Below are positions 1 to 7,509 of a stretch of DNA of 64,000 bases, piece by piece. The DNA lies in the NCBI GenBank assembly GCA_023417785.1, contig JAEZEH010000098.1, forward strand, positions 1 through 64,000, read 5' to 3'. This stretch comes from Bacteroidota bacterium (lineage in GTDB: Bacteria; Bacteroidota; Bacteroidia; Cytophagales; Cyclobacteriaceae). The notes under the pieces were generated by a model that was given only the letters and a program-made list of their open reading frames with translations, was not told where the DNA came from and did not search any database. A program made the position numbers and the translations under genes. Position 1 is the first letter of the stretch; the number at the start of each line of letters is the position of its first letter.

Positions 1-556
1 GTTCAGGTTACAAGGCGAGGAAAAAATATTTCACAGTAACTAAATCTCGGCGCACTTGGATTCGACAAATTCATAATGGAATTCTTATTTTCAGTAACAC
101 TTGCAGCGACATAATTATTTGATGGGATGCGTGAACATGACTTTGTGCAGGAAAGAAAACTATTTAATGGCAGGAATTATTGTAGTATACTTTTATTGCT
201 AACAAAGGGTAAGTAAGCAACCCTCCCCTTAGTAAAACAACAAAGCGCGTAAAGGCAGTAAGAAAAAATGAATCGAATCACGAACACCTACCAGACGGGC
301 TTTTCACTGGCGAAACCAATCCGGAAACAATAGCCATCTTTCAAAAATATCTCCGGCGACATGCCCCCATTTCAGGGGCTTAAACCGACTTCTAGATTTT
401 CGAAAATCCGCCGCCTTACGCTGCACCCCTCCCCTCAAAAAATCCGATTTCCCCTTTTAAATATGATCCCCAACCGCCATAGGATTACCGTGTGGCGCCA
501 ACCATCTGTCGGAAAAGTTTCGGGTAGAATTACGTATTTTTAGCTTGTCTTATCGC
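1..556. other. Intergenic stretch left of the PIN gene
   Basis: I see no convincing gene here. Short open frames exist (for example 361-543) but their residues are rich in Pro, Arg and Ser with no domain-like pattern. A weak promoter-like pair, TTTC at 518-521 and TAGCTTGT at 541-548 with a 19-nt spacer, sits just before the PIN gene. If it is real, transcription would begin near 553, which would favour a start codon downstream of 557. The stretch may belong to the integrated element inferred for the left end. Confidence 0.4.
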
Positions 557-1915
557 ATGGAAGAAGAAAAATGGATGACAGAAGAACACCTTGAGTGGAT
601 AAAGCATATCAGCAATACTGGCATGCACGCCAAGTCAAGATGGAGGGAACTTAAGCAGAAAAAGGAAGTTAATACAGCCAATAACCAAATGATTGAGCTT
701 TTTTTAGATACGAACATATTCTTGCATTGTAAGCCGGTACATGAAATTCATTGGAACAAAGTTACCGGCGCCAATGGAGAAATTAGGCTTCTCGTTACGC
801 TGGCGGTCGTCGAAGAATTGGACAAACGAAAGATAGACTCGAATAAGAGTAAGGCACGACGAGCTAAAGACGCCCTGAAATTTTTGGAAAGCAAATTCTC
901 AGAGGCTGAACTTTCAAGCAATTTGCGTATAAAAATCTTCGATGAGGCTTCGTTGCATGCAAATAACCAAGATCGTGCTTGGGTGGATGACTACCTAATA
1001 CAGACCGTAAGGGCTTATAACGAGGCCAAAAAGAGTCAAGCAAAAATGGTTACGCAGGACTCCTCCATGAAAATGAAATGCCTAGCGCGTGGCGTAGAGG
1101 TTTATATCATGCCAGAGGAATTTCTGCTAGAGAATGAAGAAGATGAACAGGCGAAGGAAATAAAAAAGCTCCAAAAAGAGGTTAATCAACTAAAAAACAG
1201 CACCCCAAAAATCAGCTTTTCGTTTGCCGGACAGTCAACATTCTATGAGACTAAATTGGAAGCCCTTGACTTTCCGCGATACTGCGATGAAGTCGTTTGG
1301 GAGGTTCGGAATGAGAATTGGATGCATGAAAATATCACGACGTACCAGCCGAGGACAGTTACTCACTACGCGAGCCAGTATAACCGCAAACTTCAAGAAT
1401 GGCTTAATAGGTATCACCAGTTCCTCCAGAAGCATGAGGCAGAGATCATACGGTCTCAAACATTCTTGCAGCTGGACTTCGAGCTAGTGAATTCGGGAAC
1501 CTGTCCTGCCAATGGGCTCGAAATTGAATTGAGCTTTCCCGACTTTCTGTATGCAGACGTGAAGAAGTATCAATTTGATGCTGAGCCGCCCGAAATGCCT
1601 GTGAAGCCCGGAACGCAAACATTTAGAGATATTCCATCGTACTTGCGAGGCTTAAACCCAAAGGCTCTTGAACAGTCACTTGTCAAAAGGGATGAGGAGC
1701 CATGGGTGGATCGGGACAAATCATCATTAATTCGGTTCTCATTGAAAGATTTGATGCATAAAAGACCAATCAAGCTCGACTCCATTTTCGTTTCATTTGA
1801 AGAATTTGAAGCGATAAAGGGGTTTTCCATCGAATACAAAATCTATGCAAAAAATATAAGCGAACCGATTGAAGGTCAATTAAATGTTAGAGTTGCCAAT
1901 GAAGGAGGCCAATAG
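557..1915 (+). CDS. PIN-domain protein with a long uncharacterised C-terminal domain
   Basis: The N-terminal part is a PIN-type RNase fold. FLDTNIF carries the first acidic residue (D51), followed by E86/E87, the pair D144/D145 in WVDDYL, and D168 in VTQDSSM, which fits a complete metal-binding acidic set. Such domains cut single-stranded RNA or structured RNA. A charged, probably coiled-coil stretch follows at about 195-220, then some 230 residues I cannot assign. No antitoxin-like small gene sits upstream, so an ordinary VapBC pair is unlikely. Start codons at TTG 545, ATG 557, ATG 575 and ATG 689 are all in frame; I use 557, but 689 would still keep the whole PIN core. The gene ends 4 bases before the stop of the convergent OLD-type gene. 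The PIN assignment is solid; the cellular role is not known. Confidence 0.8.
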   Translation: MEEEKWMTEEHLEWIKHISNTGMHAKSRWRELKQKKEVNTANNQMIELFLDTNIFLHCKPVHEIHWNKVTGANGEIRLLVTLAVVEELDKRKIDSNKSKARRAKDALKFLESKFSEAELSSNLRIKIFDEASLHANNQDRAWVDDYLIQTVRAYNEAKKSQAKMVTQDSSMKMKCLARGVEVYIMPEEFLLENEEDEQAKEIKKLQKEVNQLKNSTPKISFSFAGQSTFYETKLEALDFPRYCDEVVWEVRNENWMHENITTYQPRTVTHYASQYNRKLQEWLNRYHQFLQKHEAEIIRSQTFLQLDFELVNSGTCPANGLEIELSFPDFLYADVKKYQFDAEPPEMPVKPGTQTFRDIPSYLRGLNPKALEQSLVKRDEEPWVDRDKSSLIRFSLKDLMHKRPIKLDSIFVSFEEFEAIKGFSIEYKIYAKNISEPIEGQLNVRVANEGGQ

Positions 1916-1919
1916 GTAA

Positions 1920-3617
1920 TCATTTGAAAATTTTGTTCAGAGTCTTTGAAAGCTTATAAAATTCAGAGAAGTTCGCATCACAAATCTCTGCATCTGTTTT
2001 GAACGCCTTGAGAATCTTTCGTTTAAGCTCTTGCCTTGCCTTTTTTGCCTCAGTTGAATTCTCTGTGGCTTGGCGAACCAGCTCGGCATTGTCGAAATAA
2101 ACTTGCTTTAATAATTTCTCCGGAACAAGGCCTTCTATGCATTTTGATCCAAGCTTTGGCTTTCCAATTACCATGTATTCAAAGTTCTCACGCAAATTCA
2201 AGGTAGCAAAGGCACCCTTCACTTCATGGAATTTGTCTAGATCGACAGTCACAACGAATCTCTTAAACCTTTCCTTAACAAACCTCAAAAGTATATTATT
2301 TGTCAAATTACCAGCACCGCCATAGGCATAAATTCCGCCAGCAAATTTCAGTTTATTGTTTCCGTGACGTTCGTCCATCAGTAATTCGAGATATTCTTTA
2401 TCGCTATCCCCTTCAACCAAAATAATATCATTCGAGCCGCTAAATATTGCGGTTTCCAGAGGTCCAAAGTCTGCTCCACTTATTCCCAGAGATAATGCAA
2501 AAGGTTCATACCATTTATCGTTGTTTGTCGGTAATATCTTTGATGAATTGTCAGACGCTTTGTTGTTTCTTTCCAGTAAAATGTTCGCACTCGGGCTTTT
2601 ATGGCTTAACAGGTACGGGCTATGAGTAGCTACGATAATTTGTATTTTCAATTCGACGGCTAAGTCCTGTAGAATCCTGCCGAACTCTGCCTGTGCTGAT
2701 GGATGAAGGAAGCTTTCAGGCTCCTCTATTACAAGCACGGGCGTAAGTCTTTCATTGAGCGAATCGCTATTCTGCACCCGCTTAGCATTCATCACATTTA
2801 ACAAAATTAACGTCCTATTTCTTGTCCCGCTTCCATAGTCTTCCAAAAGAACCTCCACACCCTTTTCCTTAAGAGCGATTTCAACTTGCTCTTTTTCGAT
2901 ATCCAAACTGGAGATACTGAGGGAAGCCTCGTACTTTTCCTGCAATCGACCCAGAATTGCACCAAATTCTGTTTGATGGCGCTTCAAAGATTTTTTAACA
3001 AACACTTCAAGGCTTTGCTTCCTCTTGACGATTTCGGATAGATCATCATTGCCGATGTAAGAGGAAAGATGCTCACCCTGACCTCGAGTGTAGAAGAAGG
3101 GAAGGTTTTCCGTGGAGTTGTGAAAAATGATACTTTGAGAACTTCGCAAGCGTGTCAGAAACTCCTCTTTTTGGTAGTCTCCTTTTATTTCGTGTCCTCC
3201 AAAGGTTAGCACGACCCTCCCAGTTACGTGATCGGCAGAGTGGTTGCCAACAATCTTTAGTAGCTCTTTAGGACTGTTGAAAGCAACTTCGTTCTTAAAG
3301 ATCAACTCTTTGATGAACTTGAATAATCCCGCGTCCAACCCTTCATCGAGTTCCAAATCAACCTCAATTTGAATATCTCCCCTCTCTTTATCCTTCTTTT
3401 TCCAGTGCGGGTAATCTCGTTCGTATTTGATAGGAATGCCCGTACCAAAAATTCGGTACCTATCCATTTCATCCACGAGATATGTTAATATAGCACGGAT
3501 GACGTTTGATTTGCCTGAATTATTTTTGCCAGAAAGAGCGTTATAAAACGGGTTGAATTCGACTTCAAAGTTTTCTAAGCTGCGGTAATTTTTTGCTTTG
3601 AGGCGCCTAATTATCAT
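1920..3617 (-). CDS. OLD-family ATP-dependent nuclease (AAA ATPase plus TOPRIM)
   Basis: The 565-residue product starts with an SMC/RecF-like ATPase half: Walker A GKNNSGKS at about 30-37, an ABC-signature-like SGTRN near 270, and Walker B VLVIEEPE near 295 followed by SFLHP and a H-loop-like ATHSPYLL. The C-terminal half has a TOPRIM domain: VEGDSDKEYLELL near 402 and the acidic VDLDKFHE near 455. This order is that of the OLD (overcoming lysogenization defect) nucleases; relatives act alone or with a UvrD-like helicase, as in Gabija anti-phage defence. No helicase is next to it here, which fits a single-gene class 1 type. The frame extends to 3644, but the ATG at 3617 places the usual start just before the first strand. 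It converges with the PIN gene. Nuclease activity and any defence role are inferred from family. Confidence 0.85.
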   Translation of the reverse strand: MIIRRLKAKNYRSLENFEVEFNPFYNALSGKNNSGKSNVIRAILTYLVDEMDRYRIFGTGIPIKYERDYPHWKKKDKERGDIQIEVDLELDEGLDAGLFKFIKELIFKNEVAFNSPKELLKIVGNHSADHVTGRVVLTFGGHEIKGDYQKEEFLTRLRSSQSIIFHNSTENLPFFYTRGQGEHLSSYIGNDDLSEIVKRKQSLEVFVKKSLKRHQTEFGAILGRLQEKYEASLSISSLDIEKEQVEIALKEKGVEVLLEDYGSGTRNRTLILLNVMNAKRVQNSDSLNERLTPVLVIEEPESFLHPSAQAEFGRILQDLAVELKIQIIVATHSPYLLSHKSPSANILLERNNKASDNSSKILPTNNDKWYEPFALSLGISGADFGPLETAIFSGSNDIILVEGDSDKEYLELLMDERHGNNKLKFAGGIYAYGGAGNLTNNILLRFVKERFKRFVVTVDLDKFHEVKGAFATLNLRENFEYMVIGKPKLGSKCIEGLVPEKLLKQVYFDNAELVRQATENSTEAKKARQELKRKILKAFKTDAEICDANFSEFYKLSKTLNKIFK

Positions 3618-3627
3618 TGATGGAGTA

Positions 3628-3688
3628 TTTGCTAACAATATCATTGCAGAATAGGTAATATTAGCAATATTTGCTACTTAATTGCTAC
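3628..3688. repeat. Cluster of TTGCTA motifs upstream of the OLD-type gene
   Basis: TTGCTAA or TTGCTAC occurs at 3629-3635, 3671-3677 and 3682-3688, and an inverted copy TAGCAA at 3662-3667 forms a perfect 6-bp palindrome with the second motif around the loop TAT. The cluster lies in front of the OLD-type gene and within 100 bases of the tRNA-like fragment. It could be an operator for that gene or recombinase arm-type sites of the integrated element; the sequence alone does not decide. Confidence 0.35.
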
Positions 3689-3740
3689 TCGGCGGAAATT
3701 CAGTCCCAAGAAAGCTGAGATTTCCGTGAAAATAAAGATA

Positions 3741-3762
3741 GTTCGATCCCGGCAGGGGGCTC
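3741..3762 (+). other. tRNA 3'-end-like fragment, possible attachment site
   Basis: Reading from 3741: GTTCGATC matches G53 plus a canonical T-loop, CCGGC fits a T-stem 3' strand, AGGGGGC fits an acceptor 3' strand, and T could be the discriminator. Upstream bases (GATA before the G) do not pair with CCGGC, so the T-stem is broken and no complete tRNA exists; homology begins at the T-loop, where tyrosine recombinases commonly cross over. A terminator hairpin starts right after, as expected behind a tRNA. The isotype cannot be named; an intact partner would begin with GCCCCCT. A chance match is possible. Confidence 0.4.
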
Positions 3763-3808
3763 TTGAAAATCAGGCAGTTACGAATTGTGACTGCCTTATT
3801 TTTTTCAA
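3763..3808 (+). terminator. Strong rho-independent terminator behind the tRNA-like fragment
   Basis: The stem AGGCAGTTAC (3772-3781) pairs with GTGACTGCCT (3787-3796), one G-U wobble, around the 5-nt loop GAATT, followed by a run of T (3799-3805). Outer bases TTGAA and TTCAA extend the symmetry, so it could work in both directions and also stop transcripts of the DUF6223-like gene arriving on the minus strand. Confidence 0.65.
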
Positions 3809-3933
3809 GTGGTTGTGGGACGCCAAAAAATCTTGTTGTGCTCCCGTTCGGGAACAGAAAACTTGTTGTTCCTGATAGTTCAAGCTTAGCGCCCCGGTTT
3901 TGCTTTTTATTTCGCGGAACTTGCCATGTGAAC

Positions 3934-4410
3934 TCAAAAGATTGAGTCGTTAGAATTCTTTTGACGAAACACCGTCGCCCCAAACCAGATACCGACAAGG
4001 CTCAATATCAAAGCAAGAATTGCCCCTGCCTTTCCGCTTCCAGAACCAAATACAGCTCCGCCTGTAAGGTTTAGATGGATGACGCTAAGCACCATAGCTA
4101 TTCCTCCCAGGAAAAGCGCAATTCTGGCTCCGTTTCGCCCGCTGTTGCCGGCGGAACTACGTTTCCTTGCCCTCCAACCGATTACCAAACTCAGCATACT
4201 TAACGCAACCCCCACCAATGACCTGGCACGCATGGACGTAATGCCTTTCACATAAGCAGCGGATGAACTGCCAATAATTTCTGTTGTTGCTATGGTCGTA
4301 TCAGATTGGTCCTCATCTTGGAATGTATGCGCGAACGTTTTTCCAGTTGGCAGAAAACAGATCAATACGGCTAAAGCTACGGACACGAAAGATGACATGA
4401 TTTTTTCCAT
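3934..4410 (-). CDS. Small membrane protein, DUF6223-like
   Basis: The product has 158 residues from the ATG at 4410. A hydrophobic N-terminal segment (about 5-27) ending near TFAH looks like a signal peptide or anchor. After a polar stretch come three further hydrophobic segments, with the pattern MRARSLVGVALSMLSLVIG and later GKAGAILALILSLVGIWFG. Repeated Gly/Arg-rich turns and this segment order recall DUF6223 membrane proteins, whose function is unknown. Other starts in frame are ATG 4440 and a TTG at 4494 that would overlap the upstream AraC-type gene by 4 bases; 4410 gives the cleanest signal sequence. It is probably co-transcribed with that regulator. The family name is from pattern memory and moderate in certainty. 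Confidence 0.55.
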   Translation of the reverse strand: MEKIMSSFVSVALAVLICFLPTGKTFAHTFQDEDQSDTTIATTEIIGSSSAAYVKGITSMRARSLVGVALSMLSLVIGWRARKRSSAGNSGRNGARIALFLGGIAMVLSVIHLNLTGGAVFGSGSGKAGAILALILSLVGIWFGATVFRQKNSNDSIF

Positions 4411-4490
4411 ATCAGGATATGTTTTATTTCCTGATGCCATAGTTATCTCATTCACAAAAGTCAGAATTGTAAAAAGGCGACTTTCTGTTT

Positions 4491-5294
4491 TCAAAACTCC
4501 ACGGTACCCCTATCCACGGCGTTATGCGTTTCCTTCTTAAAGTATTTTTTCGGGCTGATACCTGAAAACTTCCGGAAATCATGAATAAAATGCGACTGGT
4601 CGTAATAGCCACACTCAATGCCGATTTCAGTTAAGGACTTGTGCTGATAGTCTTTATTGAGAACAGAGTTGAATCTCATAATCCGCAAAAATGACCTGGG
4701 GCTGAAGCCTGATAATTTTTTGAATTGCCTTTCGAATTGTCGCAATGATAAGCAATTGATATCCGCCAATGTTTTTACTGAACCCGAATGAAAATCGTTG
4801 ACGATAGCGGTGATAGAGAAAGAGATAGTGTTGCTTTCCGTCATAGCGTTTTTGAGTCGCGCCCCCAGAAAGTCTGATACAAGTTTCGCTCTCTGCTGAT
4901 TATCTGAAGCCAACGCAATTTGTTCTTCGAGCGCCTCCCCGTCCCTTCCTAATATTGATTTTACGTCTGCATAATGATTGGTAAGGTCGTTTGCGGGCAT
5001 GCCAAATAATTGAGGCAATGCGTGAGGGTATAGATAAATACCCAGAATCCCGAAATGTTCATCGGCTAACCTCACGCGACTAAAGGTATCTGTTTGCCCA
5101 AAAACACCGGACACGAGTTCCGTATCATTGCTATGTCCAACACCGTACCTAAAGCGCCCCTTGTAACAAAAGACAATTTCGGGGCAGGGATAGGCATACG
5201 CGTGATGAACATACGGCAGATTGCCCTCTATGAACCAGTAGAATCGGACAAAGCTGGCAAGATGCGGGGGCGGTTTGATGATACCATAGTCCAT
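4491..5294 (-). CDS. AraC-family transcriptional regulator
   Basis: The C-terminal third (about 170-257) is an AraC/XylS double helix-turn-helix: SLRQFERQFKKLSGFSPRSF for the first and LTEIGIECGYYDQSHFIHDF for the second, then the conserved FRKFSGISPKKYF. The N-terminal 150 residues begin with PPPHLASFVRFYWFIEG, typical of regulators with a DUF6597-like sensor half; the effector is unknown. It would be a cytoplasmic DNA-binding protein. The stop lies about 80 bases before the start of the DUF6223-like gene on the same strand, so the two probably form a small unit that the regulator may control. A second CAT is at 5287 but the first ATG gives the usual N-terminus. Confidence 0.88.
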   Translation of the reverse strand: MDYGIIKPPPHLASFVRFYWFIEGNLPYVHHAYAYPCPEIVFCYKGRFRYGVGHSNDTELVSGVFGQTDTFSRVRLADEHFGILGIYLYPHALPQLFGMPANDLTNHYADVKSILGRDGEALEEQIALASDNQQRAKLVSDFLGARLKNAMTESNTISFSITAIVNDFHSGSVKTLADINCLSLRQFERQFKKLSGFSPRSFLRIMRFNSVLNKDYQHKSLTEIGIECGYYDQSHFIHDFRKFSGISPKKYFKKETHNAVDRGTVEF

Positions 5295-5568
5295 GCCTGT
5301 AATCTAGTACCAGGTTATCTTCGTTACTGGTGGTTATTGAAACGTGGCAGCGACACGAAAAGATTTTTAACCTCAATTTGGGACGATGTGACCGTCGGAT
5401 CCAAAATCAAAGTAGGTTTTGCGAAGCCGGCCATTCGTAACGGGGGAATCACGGGATCGTTTCGAATGAGCATTCCCGAGGCGTTGAGGACGCTGAAAGT
5501 AGTAATCGGCTGTCCCCCCTTACGTCGAGATAATGCCTTTTTGCCAACGCGGATGCTGACTCCATCAT

Positions 5569-6924
5569 CTACTCTGATTTTAGTAGTACCCTTCGACCAT
5601 TCTGCTGCCCAAAAATATCACTTTGAGTAGAGCGCTTTTCGAAAATTTTATCGAATTCGGGTTTTACAACAATTTCTCCTTCCGTATTTATCAGGCCCCA
5701 CTTTCCTTTTTGGATAAATGAAAAGAATTTCTCTGATCCAATACGTTCAATCTTCTCGAATACATGCGGTGTTAATTCCTTACCCTGGAAATTGTATAAC
5801 CTCACGCCAGATTCATCTGAAGCCAGAATCCGCTCGGCGGAAGTCCAGATGACGAAGCCCTTGAATTTATCTTCGATTATTGTCTTGCCTGATTGATCGA
5901 GTAAACCGGACTTCTGATCGAGCTTATATTCTATGAAACATCCTTTTGCTTTATAGGTCAAACTAGTGTAGATGATCTCCGTTAACAGCTCACCATTCTC
6001 ATCCATCAAACCTCGTTTTCCATTTAGTCTTACCATCACCCGCGGAGTACAATCCGCGGCAATGGTACAAACCATGTCGTCATACTTTCCAAATGGCACG
6101 ACTTGTTTATTCAACACATTAGTTGCCCCGTATTTCCCTCCTTCTTTCACAATAATAAAGTTAGGGCTAACCATAAATTCGAGGTCCCGCATCGGAACTA
6201 TAACATTGTTCGCTTCATCAAGTATCTCAAAGGTTTTTCCGCCATGAATACTCTGTGCAAGAAACAATTCATGTTCTTCCATATAATGAAGGTGGCCGTA
6301 TTTTGCCGGGATGAGGACCTTGCCGTCAATACTCGCCAATCCCCATTGCTCACCAACGATAAAGTAGAAGTATCTAACCTTACGTTTATCCCAAACGGCA
6401 TTGGGTATATGATCCGCAGTAATGGGTTCTAACAAAACGTTACCGTCACTGCTTACCACGCCCACCTTTCGACCTGCCTTAACCAAAAAAAAATTTGCCC
6501 CTCTGTTCCAGATGATGTCGTCATAACCAGGCGCAATGATCACTTCTCCATCAGTAGAGGTTATGCCTTGTCTCCCATTGATTTCTGTTTTGACAAAGAT
6601 GTAGGAATCCTTCAACCTGGTGATATTATCATAGTTGAATGGGACGACTATCTTTTCGTCGCGGGTTATTACGCCTGCCTTCGCGTTCTTGCGGGCAATT
6701 ATTTTGCTACTGGAAATCTCAATAAGTGAATCGTACTTAGCCGGCACCCTCTCAATGCCATTTGACGTTATAATTCCATATTTTCCATTCTTTTTCAGAA
6801 TGCGCCCTTGGTCATCGATCTCACGGGGTGCATCTTCAATTGCAATTTCGGTGACTTCTGTCGACTGTGCAGAAGTCATATAGCTTAATAGAATTAAGGC
6901 TGAAATCAATACAGTTCTAATCAT
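5569..6924 (-). CDS. Secreted WG-repeat protein
   Basis: A signal peptide (MIRTVLISALILLSYMTSAQ) precedes about nine degenerate WG/KWG repeats, each with the core NGK-(W/Y/R)-G-(I/L/V)-(I/L/M)-x(3)-G followed by a beta segment such as VPAKYDSLIE. Clear copies are NGKYGIITSNG near 46, GEQWGLASIDG near 190, NGKRGLMDENG near 300 and KGKWGLINTEG near 410. These repeats form beta-rich, possibly propeller-like domains and are common in Bacteroidota exported proteins of unknown role. No lipobox, T9SS tail or enzyme motif is seen, so it is predicted to be periplasmic. It stands alone: 274 bases separate it from the AraC-type gene and 585 bases without a gene precede it. Confidence 0.8.
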   Translation of the reverse strand: MIRTVLISALILLSYMTSAQSTEVTEIAIEDAPREIDDQGRILKKNGKYGIITSNGIERVPAKYDSLIEISSSKIIARKNAKAGVITRDEKIVVPFNYDNITRLKDSYIFVKTEINGRQGITSTDGEVIIAPGYDDIIWNRGANFFLVKAGRKVGVVSSDGNVLLEPITADHIPNAVWDKRKVRYFYFIVGEQWGLASIDGKVLIPAKYGHLHYMEEHELFLAQSIHGGKTFEILDEANNVIVPMRDLEFMVSPNFIIVKEGGKYGATNVLNKQVVPFGKYDDMVCTIAADCTPRVMVRLNGKRGLMDENGELLTEIIYTSLTYKAKGCFIEYKLDQKSGLLDQSGKTIIEDKFKGFVIWTSAERILASDESGVRLYNFQGKELTPHVFEKIERIGSEKFFSFIQKGKWGLINTEGEIVVKPEFDKIFEKRSTQSDIFGQQNGRRVLLKSE

Positions 6925-7509
6925 GTTGAAGAAATACGCTATTGGAAGAGTGATAAATTAACAGCTAATTAAGAATCACTTAGGCATACCAACAAAAGAA
7001 TACGGGGGCCACGATGACGCGACCACTTCCCTCCATCCGAAGACGCGTGGTTGTCTGTGCGTTCTTAAGAGACCTAAGAGAACCGATAAGCAATGTAGGG
7101 ATTGTTTCGAAGAGTTTATTTGACAAAAAGATTCTTTGTTACACAGATGACGAAATTTCGGATTAACTCTTCTGTAGTTAACTTGTCAGATGTTTCCACC
7201 TGAGCCTGCATTCGGCGCCGTACACACCACCTTTACGCACCGACCCCGGGGGAGCATTGCTCACTTTCGCTAAAAAATCCCTGGAGTCCGTCACGTTTCA
7301 TGAAAACTGGCTCAGTGACCTTCGCATAGATGGTATCACACAGGTCGTCTACGAAAATCTTCTTGAATTCGGGCGTTTGATACAAGAGTTGCGGGAGGGT
7401 TTTCAAACCAAACCGTTTCTACGCAAGGAAGACTGGCCCGCACTTGCATTTCCATCGCATATTACCAAGAATGTTGTTTTCCGGTCGGAAGTTGTCAGGG
7501 CTGCCGCGG
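6925..7509. other. Gene-poor gap, possible decayed coding remnant
   Basis: No gene can be supported. On the minus strand, 7418 down to a stop at 7233 reads as about 62 open codons with a protein-like composition (KTLPQLLYQTPEFKKIF), closed at its 5' end by a TAG at 7419-7421 and lacking a start. The opposite strand is also open over much of the same bases (7257-7532, TTG start), but that frame runs into the 3' end of the DUF349 gene. A broken gene is possible; chance is as likely. Confidence 0.3.

Larger units (their letters stand above)
1..3762. mobile_element. Inferred right-hand end of an integrated element or island
   Basis: This is inference from three things seen together: a tRNA-3'-end-like fragment at 3741-3762, a terminator hairpin directly behind it, and two genes of nuclease/ATPase type to its left, of kinds often carried by islands. 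Elements that enter the 3' part of a tRNA gene leave an intact tRNA at one end and a short copy of its 3' part at the other. With the fragment on the plus strand, the intact tRNA and probably the integrase would lie left of base 1. No integrase is visible in the window, so the left boundary and the nature of the element are unknown. Confidence 0.3.

Noticed and set aside
3741..3762. Complete tRNA or tmRNA gene
   Set aside because: The 5' half of the T-stem does not pair and no D- or anticodon arm precedes it, so only a 3' fragment is present.
3678..3998. 106-residue minus-strand reading frame
   Set aside because: It overlaps the terminator and tRNA-like fragment, has no domain pattern, and would run through the terminator palindrome.
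5094..5630. 178-residue plus-strand frame opposite the AraC-type gene
   Set aside because: It lies antisense to a clear AraC protein and into the next intergenic gap; residues look like a shadow of the opposite strand.
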